A stretch of 5,286 nucleotides of DNA from Nitrospira sp. Lineage in GTDB: Bacteria > Nitrospirota > Nitrospiria > Nitrospirales > Nitrospiraceae. Under the pieces are notes generated by a model. It saw only the letters and a program-made list of their open reading frames with translations, had not been told where the DNA came from and did no database searches. Position 1 is the first letter of the stretch, and each line of letters opens with the position of its first letter. Shown here piece by piece: positions 1 to 5,286 of the stretch. Where the stretch lies: NCBI GenBank assembly GCA_025935475.1, contig JAICVE010000227.1, positions 1 to 5,286 of the forward strand, given 5' to 3'. A program made the position numbers and the translations under genes.

Positions 1-432
1 GTCTGTCCGAAGTCACGCGCCCAGGACGTGAAACGGATCGTCGATATTCTCAAACAGCAGGGCGCTCCGGAGCATCTGGAGCATCTGACCGTCCATCGGC
101 CCTGGGGCTCTTACACGGTCCTCGAAGAAGGGCCGGGGTACAAGGTAAAGCGGGTCACGGTCAACGCCGGCGGCCGGCTGTCGTTACAACTCCACCACAA
201 GCGCAGCGAACATTGGGTCGTCATCGGTGGCACCGCTCGCGTCACCAGAGGGGAGGAAGTCTTTGACTTGCAGGTCGGGCAAAGCACGGCCGTTCCGATC
301 GAAACGAAGCACCGGTTGGAAAATCCTGGTCAGGACATCCTGCACATCATCGAAGTTCAGAATGGCCCGTATCTCGGAGAAGACGACATCGTCCGTTTCA
401 AAGACGATTACGGGCGCACAGCGGGAACATAG
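1..432 (+). CDS. manC: Mannose-1-phosphate guanylyltransferase / mannose-6-phosphate isomerase, C-terminal part (5' truncated by window)
   Basis: The reading frame is open from base 1 to the TAG at 430-432, so this is the last 143 residues of a protein that in this family is about 470-480 residues long. The GTG at 28 is an internal Val codon, because the preceding residues (CPKSRAQDV) already match the family. Visible are the RPWG motif opening the cupin (residues 33-36 of the visible part), the metal-site region LQLHHKRSEHW with Q63, H65/H66, E70 and H71, a second histidine H104 in KHRLENPG, and the closing DDIVRFKDDYGR typical of AlgA/ManC. By family knowledge this cytoplasmic C-terminal domain interconverts fructose-6-P and mannose-6-P, while the missing N-terminal domain makes GDP-mannose from mannose-1-P and GTP. 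A stand-alone type II isomerase is a less likely alternative, because the upstream residues fit the linker of the bifunctional enzyme. The mutase that links the two reactions starts 13 bp downstream, so the two are almost certainly one operon. Confidence 0.93.
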   Translation, partial: VCPKSRAQDVKRIVDILKQQGAPEHLEHLTVHRPWGSYTVLEEGPGYKVKRVTVNAGGRLSLQLHHKRSEHWVVIGGTARVTRGEEVFDLQVGQSTAVPIETKHRLENPGQDILHIIEVQNGPYLGEDDIVRFKDDYGRTAGT

Positions 433-434
433 AC

Positions 435-439
435 TGAGG
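435..439 (+). promoter_or_regulatory. Shine-Dalgarno site of the phosphomannomutase gene
   Basis: TGAGG lies 6 bases before the ATG at 446, just after the manC stop. It decides the start. The same frame stays open far upstream inside manC, but only the ATG at 446 has a ribosome site, and it places the family N-terminal motif FREYDLRGI directly after the initiator. Confidence 0.7.
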
Positions 440-445
440 CACTAC

Positions 446-1846
446 ATGGGACTCTTTCGCGAATACGACCTCCGTGGCATCGTCGGCAAGGAATTGACGG
501 AATCGATTGCAGAGCAGTTCGGGCGGGCGTACTGCACCTACGTCAAAGATCGAGGTGTGCAGACCATATCGGTCGGCCGAGATGGCCGACTTAGCTCGCC
601 GGGCTTGTTTGATTCCCTAGTCAAGGGATTGATGGCGGGCGGCATGCACGTGATCGACGTCGGGATCTGTCCGTCCCCTCTGGTCTATTTCTCCCTCTTT
701 CAGTTGCCGGTCGACGGCGGCATCATGATTACCGGCAGTCATAACGCCTCAGAGTACAACGGATTCAAAGTGTGCGTTGGCAAGGAAGCCATTCACGGAG
801 AGGCCATTCAAGAGTTGCGCCGCGTCATGGAATCCGGTGTGTTCACCTCTGGTCGGGGGGCACGATCGGAACATCCCATCATTCCCGACTATCTGGCCTA
901 CCTTAAGAAGAGCTTCAATGGTGTGGATGCAAAGCATCTGCATGTCGTCATTGATTGCGGCAACGGCGCCGCATCCTTGGTGGCGAAGGACGCCTTAGAA
1001 CTATTGGGCTGCCGTGTGACCGGCTTGTACTGTGAGTTGGATGGACGGTTTCCGAACCATCATCCCGATCCAACGGTGGTCGAGAATCTCGACGACCTCG
1101 TCAAAGCCGTCGCACATCACAAGGCGGACGTTGGCATCGGCTACGACGGCGATGGTGACCGCATTGGCGCCATCGATGAGCAGGGCCAGATCTTGTGGGG
1201 CGACCGTCTGATGGTCGTGTATTCCCGCGATATTCTCTCAACCAAGCCGGGCAGTACCATTATTTCCGAGGTGAAGGCCTCTCAGTGTCTCTATGACGAC
1301 ATCGCGAAACAGGGTGGTCGGCCGATCATGTGGAAAACCGGTCATTCCCTGATCAAAGCTAAGATGAAGAGCGAACACGCGGTGCTGGCAGGAGAAATGT
1401 CCGGACACATGTTTTTTGCCGACAGGTATTTCGGCTACGACGATGCGATTTATGCCTCCTGCCGTCTGGTTGAAATTCTCGCTAAAACCGGAAAGCCGCT
1501 CTCGTCGTTGGTCGCCGACCTGCCTGCCACGGCAGTGACGCCTGAGATTCGCGTGGATACCCCGGATACGATCAAATTCGAATTGGTCAAGCAAGTCCAG
1601 GAGCGTTTGGCCGGTTATGCGCGCACCCGCCAGCCCATCGGCCCAGGCAAGGACGTCGTCCGCGAGGTGGTGACGATCGACGGGGTGCGAGCCATCTTTC
1701 AGGACGGCTGGGGCCTAATCCGGGCCTCCAACACCCAACCGGCATTGGTCCTGCGATTCGAAGCCGCATCCGCTGAACGCCTCACGGCCATCAGGGCTGC
1801 TGTGGAGGGTGAATTGGCCGCGGTCAAACGCACGATGCACTCGTAG
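446..1846 (+). CDS. manB: Phosphomannomutase / phosphoglucomutase (alpha-D-phosphohexomutase family)
   Basis: A complete protein of 466 residues, matching the roughly 460 residues of bacterial PMM/PGM enzymes such as AlgC. It should convert mannose-6-P to mannose-1-P, and possibly glucose-6-P to glucose-1-P, in the cytoplasm through a phosphoserine intermediate. All four family motifs are present in order: the phosphoserine loop TGSHNASEYNGFK with catalytic S98 and K108; the Mg2+ loop DGDGDR with D234, D236, D238 and R239; the sugar-binding GEMSGH at 316-321; and the phosphate-binding RASNT at 426-430 near the C terminus. N-terminal FREYDLRG (4-11), GRDGRLS and DGRFPNHHPDP are also typical. 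One oddity is that the usual Pro after SHN is Ala (SHNAS instead of SHNPP). It sits 13 bp after manC and supplies the mannose-1-P that ManC uses, so the pair makes GDP-mannose from fructose-6-P. Whether the main substrate is mannose or glucose phosphate cannot be read from sequence; the manC neighbour favours mannose. Confidence 0.95.
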   Translation: MGLFREYDLRGIVGKELTESIAEQFGRAYCTYVKDRGVQTISVGRDGRLSSPGLFDSLVKGLMAGGMHVIDVGICPSPLVYFSLFQLPVDGGIMITGSHNASEYNGFKVCVGKEAIHGEAIQELRRVMESGVFTSGRGARSEHPIIPDYLAYLKKSFNGVDAKHLHVVIDCGNGAASLVAKDALELLGCRVTGLYCELDGRFPNHHPDPTVVENLDDLVKAVAHHKADVGIGYDGDGDRIGAIDEQGQILWGDRLMVVYSRDILSTKPGSTIISEVKASQCLYDDIAKQGGRPIMWKTGHSLIKAKMKSEHAVLAGEMSGHMFFADRYFGYDDAIYASCRLVEILAKTGKPLSSLVADLPATAVTPEIRVDTPDTIKFELVKQVQERLAGYARTRQPIGPGKDVVREVVTIDGVRAIFQDGWGLIRASNTQPALVLRFEAASAERLTAIRAAVEGELAAVKRTMHS

Positions 1847-1875
1847 CCTTTCTGCGCACACACACGCCTACCATC

Positions 1876-2652
1876 ATGATTCGCCTCTGCTGTTGGTATG
1901 TATTGACCTGCCTGCTCTTGGGCGGCACTGCTGAGGTCTTGGCAGTTGCCGCCGACGCGTCAGTCCAGGCGATCCAAACCGGCGAGCGGCTGACTTATGA
2001 CATCTCCTGGTTGAACATCCTTGCGGGTACGGCGGTCATGGAAGTCCTGCCTGACGGCACTGCCGGAGACAGGTCACGGGCGAAGCTGATCACGACAGCG
2101 CAATCCCGACCTGCAATCAGCAAGTTTTTTCCGGTGGACAACCGGGTGGAGTCGGAGTTCGATCTCCGGACCCAGCTTCCGCAGCATATGGTGTTTCATC
2201 GCCGCGAGGGAAAAAATAGGGAAGACATCGAGTACACATTTCACCATGCTGAGGGAACCGTCACGGCGGTACGACAGGGCACGACAGAAACCGTGCCCAT
2301 TCCTGCGGGAACTCAGGATTTGATTTCCTGCCTCTATTATGTCCGTCACCAGCTGCCGATGACTCCTGGGGCCTCGCTCATGCTCAACGTCTACCACGAT
2401 AAAAAGAACCGACAAGTGGAGGTGCGGGTTGAAAATATTGAGACGTTGGAGGGGACGTGGGGACGGCTGGAAACCGCACAAGTGGTTGTGATCATGCCGT
2501 TTAAGGGTCTGTTTATCAACAAGGGCAACATACGGGTTTGGTTCACGACCGACGAGCGACGCATCCCCGTTCGGATGAAGGCCAAGGTCATCATTGGCGC
2601 CATCACTGCCGACCTGGTCAATGGCTTCCCAACCGGCAAGGGACCTCCTTAG
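1876..2652 (+). CDS. Exported DUF3108 protein of unknown function
   Basis: A protein of 258 residues. The N terminus MIRLCCWYVL... has a hydrophobic core at about residues 4-19 and an AxA site (A23-V24-A25, then A26), so a Sec signal peptide and periplasmic or outer-membrane location are likely. There is no convincing lipobox. The mature part shows the DUF3108 pattern: GERLTYDISWLNILAGTA near residues 36-53, a central PIPAGTQDLISCLYYVRHQLP stretch, and a C-terminal section with PFKGLFINKGNIRVWFTTDERRIPVRMKAKVIIGAITADLV. No enzyme motif is seen, and the alternating polar/apolar pattern suggests a beta-rich fold. No molecular function is established that I can name. The ATG at 1876 is chosen because the signal peptide follows it directly; no clear Shine-Dalgarno site precedes it. 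It begins 29 bp after the mutase gene with no terminator between, so co-transcription with the GDP-mannose genes is likely and hints at an envelope role. The family call is firm; the role is unknown. Confidence 0.9.
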   Translation: MIRLCCWYVLTCLLLGGTAEVLAVAADASVQAIQTGERLTYDISWLNILAGTAVMEVLPDGTAGDRSRAKLITTAQSRPAISKFFPVDNRVESEFDLRTQLPQHMVFHRREGKNREDIEYTFHHAEGTVTAVRQGTTETVPIPAGTQDLISCLYYVRHQLPMTPGASLMLNVYHDKKNRQVEVRVENIETLEGTWGRLETAQVVVIMPFKGLFINKGNIRVWFTTDERRIPVRMKAKVIIGAITADLVNGFPTGKGPP

Positions 2653-2658
2653 AGGAGG
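2644..2658. repeat. Perfect 6-bp inverted repeat with the DUF3108 stop codon as its loop
   Basis: CCTCCT (2644-2649), TAG (2650-2652), AGGAGG (2653-2658). The arms pair perfectly around a 3-base loop that is exactly the stop codon. No T-run follows, so it is not a standard intrinsic terminator. The right arm is also a textbook Shine-Dalgarno string, but no ATG or GTG lies at a usable distance; the nearest candidate is a TTG 12 bases on. It could protect the 3' end of the upstream transcript or be chance. Confidence 0.4.
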
Positions 2659-2670
2659 ACTGGAGATTCA

Positions 2671-2699
2671 TTGCCCGTCCAGCCAAGACGGGCTATAAT
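2671..2699 (+). promoter_or_regulatory. Sigma70-type promoter upstream of fbp
   Basis: TTGCCC (2671-2676, four of six matches to TTGACA) is separated by exactly 17 bp from a perfect TATAAT (2694-2699). Transcription would start near 2705-2707 and give a leader of about 80 bases before the fbp ATG. The location in the only sizeable intergenic gap, between an upstream gene group and fbp, supports a real promoter that would serve fbp and the protease gene after it. There is no extended -10 TG. It is predicted from sequence only. Confidence 0.6.
2673..2693. promoter_or_regulatory. Perfect palindrome inside the fbp promoter, candidate operator
   Basis: GCCCGTC (2673-2679) and GACGGGC (2687-2693) are exact reverse complements separated by 7 bases (CAGCCAA). 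The 21-bp element starts within the -35 box and ends right against the -10 box, so a dimeric regulator bound here would block RNA polymerase. The symmetry and placement are seen directly; regulator binding is inferred. No regulator gene lies in the window. As the element is upstream of the predicted transcription start, it should act as DNA and not as an RNA hairpin on the fbp transcript. Confidence 0.4.
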
Positions 2700-2730
2700 C
2701 GCACACAATTATCCTCATATTCGGATTCAC

Positions 2731-2750
2731 CCCTCGCGTGGGCGCGAGGG
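2731..2750 (+). promoter_or_regulatory. GC-rich 8-bp hairpin in the predicted fbp leader
   Basis: CCCTCGCG (2731-2738) and CGCGAGGG (2743-2750) pair perfectly around the loop TGGG. It lies about 25-45 bases into the predicted fbp leader and ends 36 bases before the ATG. No T-tract follows (next is AACATCCC), so it is not a standard rho-independent terminator. It may stabilise the mRNA 5' end or take part in attenuation. Its right arm can alternatively pair with TCCCT at 2755-2759 or with CCCTC at 2781-2785. Confidence 0.45.
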
Positions 2751-2766
2751 AACATCCCTTTGGCCT

Positions 2767-2772
2767 TATAAT
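2767..2772 (+). promoter_or_regulatory. Second TATAAT close to the fbp start, weak -10 candidate
   Basis: A perfect TATAAT within CTTATAATATC ends 14 bases before the fbp ATG. At 16-18 bp spacing the -35 position is occupied by the GC-rich hairpin arm (for example GCGAGG), with no match to TTGACA and no extended -10 TG. A transcript from here would have a leader of only about 8 bases. It is listed because the hexamer is exact; alone it is weak evidence. Confidence 0.2.
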
Positions 2773-2786
2773 ATCTTTGCCCCTCC

Positions 2787-3800
2787 ATGTCTCAGCAGCC
2801 GCTCACCGTCGAACAATTTCTCATGGCCAATCCACCCGCCTCGCTCGGCGGGGCCGGATCTTTGACCGCGCTACTCTCCGCCATTGGGCTGGTAGGAAAG
2901 ACTCTCGCCCGCGACTTGCGGATTGCCGGACTGCTCAATATGCTGGGGATGACCGGCGAGACGAACGTCCAAGGGGAATCCATCAAAAAGCTGGATCAGA
3001 TTGCTAATGATACGTTTATTGAAGTCTTGCAGCGGGACGGCGTGGCCGGCGCCTTGGCCTCGGAAGAAATGGAAAAGCCGGTCTTTGTCGCCTCGCCGGG
3101 GAGGCCCGCACCCTACATGGTGCTCTTCGACCCATTGGACGGCTCGTCGAACACAGACGTGAACATGCCGCTGGGATCGATCTTTTCTATCATCGAGCAC
3201 CAGCACCAGGATCAGCCGCCGGAAGATAGTGATTTGCTCAGGAAAGGCATCCATCAGCTGGCGGCAGGCTATTTTCTGTTCGGGCCGAGCACCATGCTCG
3301 TCTTTACGACCGGCAAGGGCGTCTTTGGATTTACGCTCGATCCCACCGTCGGGGAGTATCAATTGTCTCATCCCGGCATCAAGATGCCTTCGCGCGGAAA
3401 AGTATACGCCGTGAATGAAGGCAATTACGAAAAGTGGCCGACCGGAACCAAGCGCTACGTTGATTCGCTCAAGAAGCCCGACAAGGCGGCAGGCCGCCCT
3501 TACAGCGGCCGCTATTCGGGTTGTCTCGTGGCCGATGTGCACCGGTTGCTGCTTGGCGGGGGAATCTATTTGTATCCAGGCGAAATCAACAAACCGGAAG
3601 GGAAATTGCGACTGCTGTACGAGGCCAATCCCATGGCGATGGTCGTCGAGCAGGCCGGCGGCAGAGCGAGCACCGGCGTGACCCGCATCCTAGAGATTGA
3701 GCCGATAAAGCTTCATCAACGGGTCCCGCTCATCATCGGCAGCGCCGACGATGTGCGGGACGCCGAATCATACATACAGGAGAGAGCGGTCCTCTCATAA
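2787..3800 (+). CDS. fbp: Fructose-1,6-bisphosphatase class I
   Basis: A complete 337-residue protein, the usual class I length. It hydrolyses fructose-1,6-bisphosphate to fructose-6-P and Pi in the cytoplasm, the committed step of gluconeogenesis. Landmarks in order: the N-terminal helix region LTALLSAIGLVGKTLARD (26-43); SEE at 92-94; the metal and phosphate motif DPLDGSSN at 115-122; NEG at 210-212; RYSG...VADVHR from R242; GGIYLYP at 258-264; and KLRLLYEANPMA from K273 with metal ligand E279, then EQAGG at 288-292. Catalytic residues known from pig, human and E. coli enzymes are all kept. In contrast, residues aligning with human AMP-site K112 and R140 are P109 and E137, and T27/E29 of the human loop become A23/S25, so AMP inhibition may be absent or altered. 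An in-frame TAA at 2769-2771 limits the start, and ATG 2787 gives the normal N terminus. No Shine-Dalgarno site precedes it; the bases before ATG are CCCCTCC. Its product feeds the manC/manB pathway. Confidence 0.96.
   Translation: MSQQPLTVEQFLMANPPASLGGAGSLTALLSAIGLVGKTLARDLRIAGLLNMLGMTGETNVQGESIKKLDQIANDTFIEVLQRDGVAGALASEEMEKPVFVASPGRPAPYMVLFDPLDGSSNTDVNMPLGSIFSIIEHQHQDQPPEDSDLLRKGIHQLAAGYFLFGPSTMLVFTTGKGVFGFTLDPTVGEYQLSHPGIKMPSRGKVYAVNEGNYEKWPTGTKRYVDSLKKPDKAAGRPYSGRYSGCLVADVHRLLLGGGIYLYPGEINKPEGKLRLLYEANPMAMVVEQAGGRASTGVTRILEIEPIKLHQRVPLIIGSADDVRDAESYIQERAVLS
3782..3796 (+). other. Small hairpin at the fbp end, before the protease start
   Basis: GAGAG (3782-3786) and CTCTC (3792-3796) can pair around a 5-base loop within the last codons of fbp. 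An AGGAG string (3778-3782) sits about 20 bases upstream of the protease ATG, too far for a normal ribosome site, but folding of this hairpin would shorten the effective distance. The stem is short, so this is tentative. Confidence 0.2.
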
Positions 3801-3803
3801 TTC

Positions 3804-5286
3804 ATGATGACACTCGGCCGTTCACGGGCGCTTCCCTATCTGCTCCTGGCACTGGGCGCCGTCATCGGCGTCGTTGCGGCGTCTGATCTCGGCTGGATCT
3901 CGCGCGGCACGGCCGGACATGATTCGCCGATGGAGGGAGTGGTTCGTCCCGTGGCCACCGTTCCTCAGCAACCTGTGACCGGCGGCACGGCCAAGAGCTT
4001 TGTCGAGATCGCCAAAACCGTCAAGCCTGCCGTGGTCAACATCGCCGCCAGCCGGTCGGGCAAGTCGGGAGACGGGCCGCAAAGCTCTCCCTTCGATGAC
4101 CCCTTTTTTCGCAAATTCTTCGGTGATGAATTCTTCAAGCGCGAGCAGCCGCATCGTGAGCGAAAAGAGCGGGGTCAGGGTTCCGGCGTGATCGTCGACT
4201 CAAGCGGCCTGATCATTACCAACAACCATGTCGTCAACAAGGCCGACGATATCCGGGTGATTCTCTCGGACAAGCGTGAGTTCAAAGGCAAATTGATCGG
4301 CACCGATACTAAGACCGACGTGGCAATCGTGAAAATCGAGGCGACGGGATTGTCGACTATTCCATTTGCCGATTCAGATCAACTTGAAGTGGGTGAATTC
4401 GTCCTTGCGGTCGGCAGCCCCTTTGGGCTGACGCAGAGCGTGACGATGGGCATTGTCAGCGCCGTGGGACGCGCCAGCATGGGCATCGCGGAGTACGAAG
4501 ACTTCATCCAAACCGATGCCGCGATCAATCCCGGCAATTCCGGCGGCGCGTTGGTGAACGTGCGCGGCGAACTGGTCGGGATCAATACGGCGATTTTTAG
4601 CCAGAGCGGCGGCAACATGGGAATCGGTTTTGCCGTGCCCAGTAATCTGGCACGCTCGATCATGGATCAGCTGGTCAAGACCGGAAAAGTGGTGCGCGGC
4701 TGGCTCGGCGTCGCAATTCAAGAACTGACCCCAGAACTCGCCTCCCAATTCGGACTGACGGATACGAAGGGCGTGTTAGTGAGCGATGTGATGGACGACA
4801 GTCCCGCCAAAAAGGCGGGGTTTGAGCGGGCCGACGTGATCACGGAATACGACGGCAAACCAATGGATTCGCCGACGCATTTGCGAAACGCGGTGGCGCA
4901 GACGCCGATCGGACGCAAGGTGCCGATCAAGGTGATCAGAGACAAGAAGGTCAAGACCATCGACGTGACGATCGTGGAGCAGCCGAAGTCCCTCGGTCAG
5001 GCGGGCCCCGAGGACAACGGCGAGTCCACCGCCCCGACCGGTGTACTGTCCGATATCGATGTTCGCGAGTTGAACGAGGAATTGGCTGCTCGCTACGGCA
5101 TCAAACCCAGCGAGCGGGGCGTGGTCATCGTGCGGGTCAAGCCCGGGAGTACGGCAGAGGAAATGGGCGTTAGAGAAGGCGATATTGTGCTGGAAGTGAA
5201 CCGCAAACCCATTAATTCGATCAAGTCCTATGAGCGGGCCGTGTCCGGTCTGGCCAAAGATCAGGCGGTCCTGCTACTCTTGAAAC
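3804..5286 (+). CDS. degP: Do-family (DegP/HtrA) periplasmic serine endoprotease, 3' end cut by window
   Basis: 494 codons are visible with no stop; the second PDZ domain is nearly complete, so only a short tail should be missing. The N terminus has a hydrophobic segment (about residues 11-27, LPYLLLALGAVIGVVAA), either a signal peptide or an anchor, pointing to the periplasm. The trypsin-like domain spans about 62-290 with the full catalytic triad: H142 in TNNHVV, D172 in TDVAIVK and S246 in GNSGGAL. Triad spacing of 30 and 74 is close to that of E. coli DegP. The loop before the domain core has SPFDDPFFRKFFGDEFF (95-111), then a charged stretch, without cysteines. PDZ1 begins near W300-LGV and PDZ2 near residue 416, continuing to the edge. 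Family role: degradation and chaperoning of misfolded envelope proteins. ATG 3804 and ATG 3807 are adjacent; an in-frame TAA at 3798 (the fbp stop) rules out anything earlier. It lies 3 bp after fbp in the same frame, so it is probably co-transcribed. DegP, DegQ and MucD cannot be separated here. Confidence 0.95.
   Translation, partial: MMTLGRSRALPYLLLALGAVIGVVAASDLGWISRGTAGHDSPMEGVVRPVATVPQQPVTGGTAKSFVEIAKTVKPAVVNIAASRSGKSGDGPQSSPFDDPFFRKFFGDEFFKREQPHRERKERGQGSGVIVDSSGLIITNNHVVNKADDIRVILSDKREFKGKLIGTDTKTDVAIVKIEATGLSTIPFADSDQLEVGEFVLAVGSPFGLTQSVTMGIVSAVGRASMGIAEYEDFIQTDAAINPGNSGGALVNVRGELVGINTAIFSQSGGNMGIGFAVPSNLARSIMDQLVKTGKVVRGWLGVAIQELTPELASQFGLTDTKGVLVSDVMDDSPAKKAGFERADVITEYDGKPMDSPTHLRNAVAQTPIGRKVPIKVIRDKKVKTIDVTIVEQPKSLGQAGPEDNGESTAPTGVLSDIDVRELNEELAARYGIKPSERGVVIVRVKPGSTAEEMGVREGDIVLEVNRKPINSIKSYERAVSGLAKDQAVLLLLK

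Noticed and set aside
28..30. GTG at 28 as the start of a short stand-alone isomerase
   Set aside because: The frame continues upstream to the window edge with residues typical of the ManC linker, so this is an internal Val codon.
227..445. Upstream extension of the mutase reading frame to an earlier ATG at 227
   Set aside because: This stretch overlaps manC in another frame, reads as low-quality peptide without family similarity, and the ATG at 446 has a Shine-Dalgarno site and the correct family N terminus.
1238..1594. Minus-strand open frame inside the mutase gene
   Set aside because: It is antisense to conserved mutase motifs, with no ribosome site and no recognisable protein.
1855..1866. 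CA-repeat run between manB and the DUF3108 gene
   Set aside because: Only about five dinucleotide units; too short to call a functional repeat.
2731..2750. Rho-independent terminator between the DUF3108 gene and fbp
   Set aside because: The stem is good, but no T-run follows on either strand, and it lies downstream of the better promoter candidate, where a terminator would cut off fbp.
2671..2865. 64-codon frame starting with TTG after the AGGAGG at 2653
   Set aside because: The spacing to AGGAGG is 12 bases, the frame runs through the predicted promoter and leader and into fbp in another frame, and the peptide has no recognisable features.
2871..3542. Long open frame on the minus strand (223 codons) inside fbp
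   Set aside because: It lies wholly antisense to a clear FBPase gene; such frames are common shadows in GC-rich codon usage, and its peptide matches no family I know.
3798..3809. FBPase-protease fusion broken by a recent nonsense mutation, or stop readthrough
   Set aside because: Both proteins have complete normal ends: fbp has full family length, and the protease starts with its own export signal, which would not work in the middle of a fusion.
4374..4748. Minus-strand open frames inside the protease gene
   Set aside because: They are antisense to the catalytic domain, including the GNSGG motif; the openness follows from codon bias.

Overview
The window looks like a chromosomal segment of a free-living Gram-negative bacterium with moderately high GC. 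Two of the five gene products carry export signals (a DUF3108 protein and a Do-type protease), as expected with a periplasm. Gene style and protein flavour would fit the phylum Nitrospirota (Nitrospira-like), but that assignment is an impression from sequence style and was not tested. All five genes lie on the + strand and are tightly packed. The two end genes are cut by the window edges. I see no mobile element, tRNA, rRNA or CRISPR array.

Left part (1-1846): the last 143 residues of a bifunctional mannose-1-phosphate guanylyltransferase / mannose-6-phosphate isomerase (ManC/AlgA type) are followed after 13 bp by a complete phosphomannomutase/phosphoglucomutase (ManB/AlgC type). Together they cover fructose-6-P -> mannose-6-P -> mannose-1-P -> GDP-mannose, the activated sugar for polysaccharide or LPS synthesis. 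Middle (1876-2652): 29 bp later comes a secreted DUF3108 protein of unknown function, probably co-transcribed with the sugar genes.

A 134-bp spacer (2653-2786) separates this group from the next. It holds a good sigma70-type promoter (TTGCCC, 17 bp, TATAAT). A perfect 7-bp inverted repeat fills that promoter's spacer and looks like an operator. Downstream, in the predicted leader, is a GC-rich 8-bp hairpin. The promoter should drive a class I fructose-1,6-bisphosphatase (fbp, 2787-3800) and, 3 bp after its stop, a Do-family (DegP/HtrA) periplasmic serine protease with two PDZ domains (3804 to beyond the right edge).

The logic is mostly housekeeping: hexose-phosphate supply by gluconeogenesis, conversion of fructose-6-P to GDP-mannose for the envelope, and envelope protein quality control. 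I do not see a new defence, mobile or biosynthetic system. The points most worth a second look are the palindrome inside the fbp promoter, the non-canonical AMP-site residues of the FBPase, and the uncharacterised DUF3108 gene.
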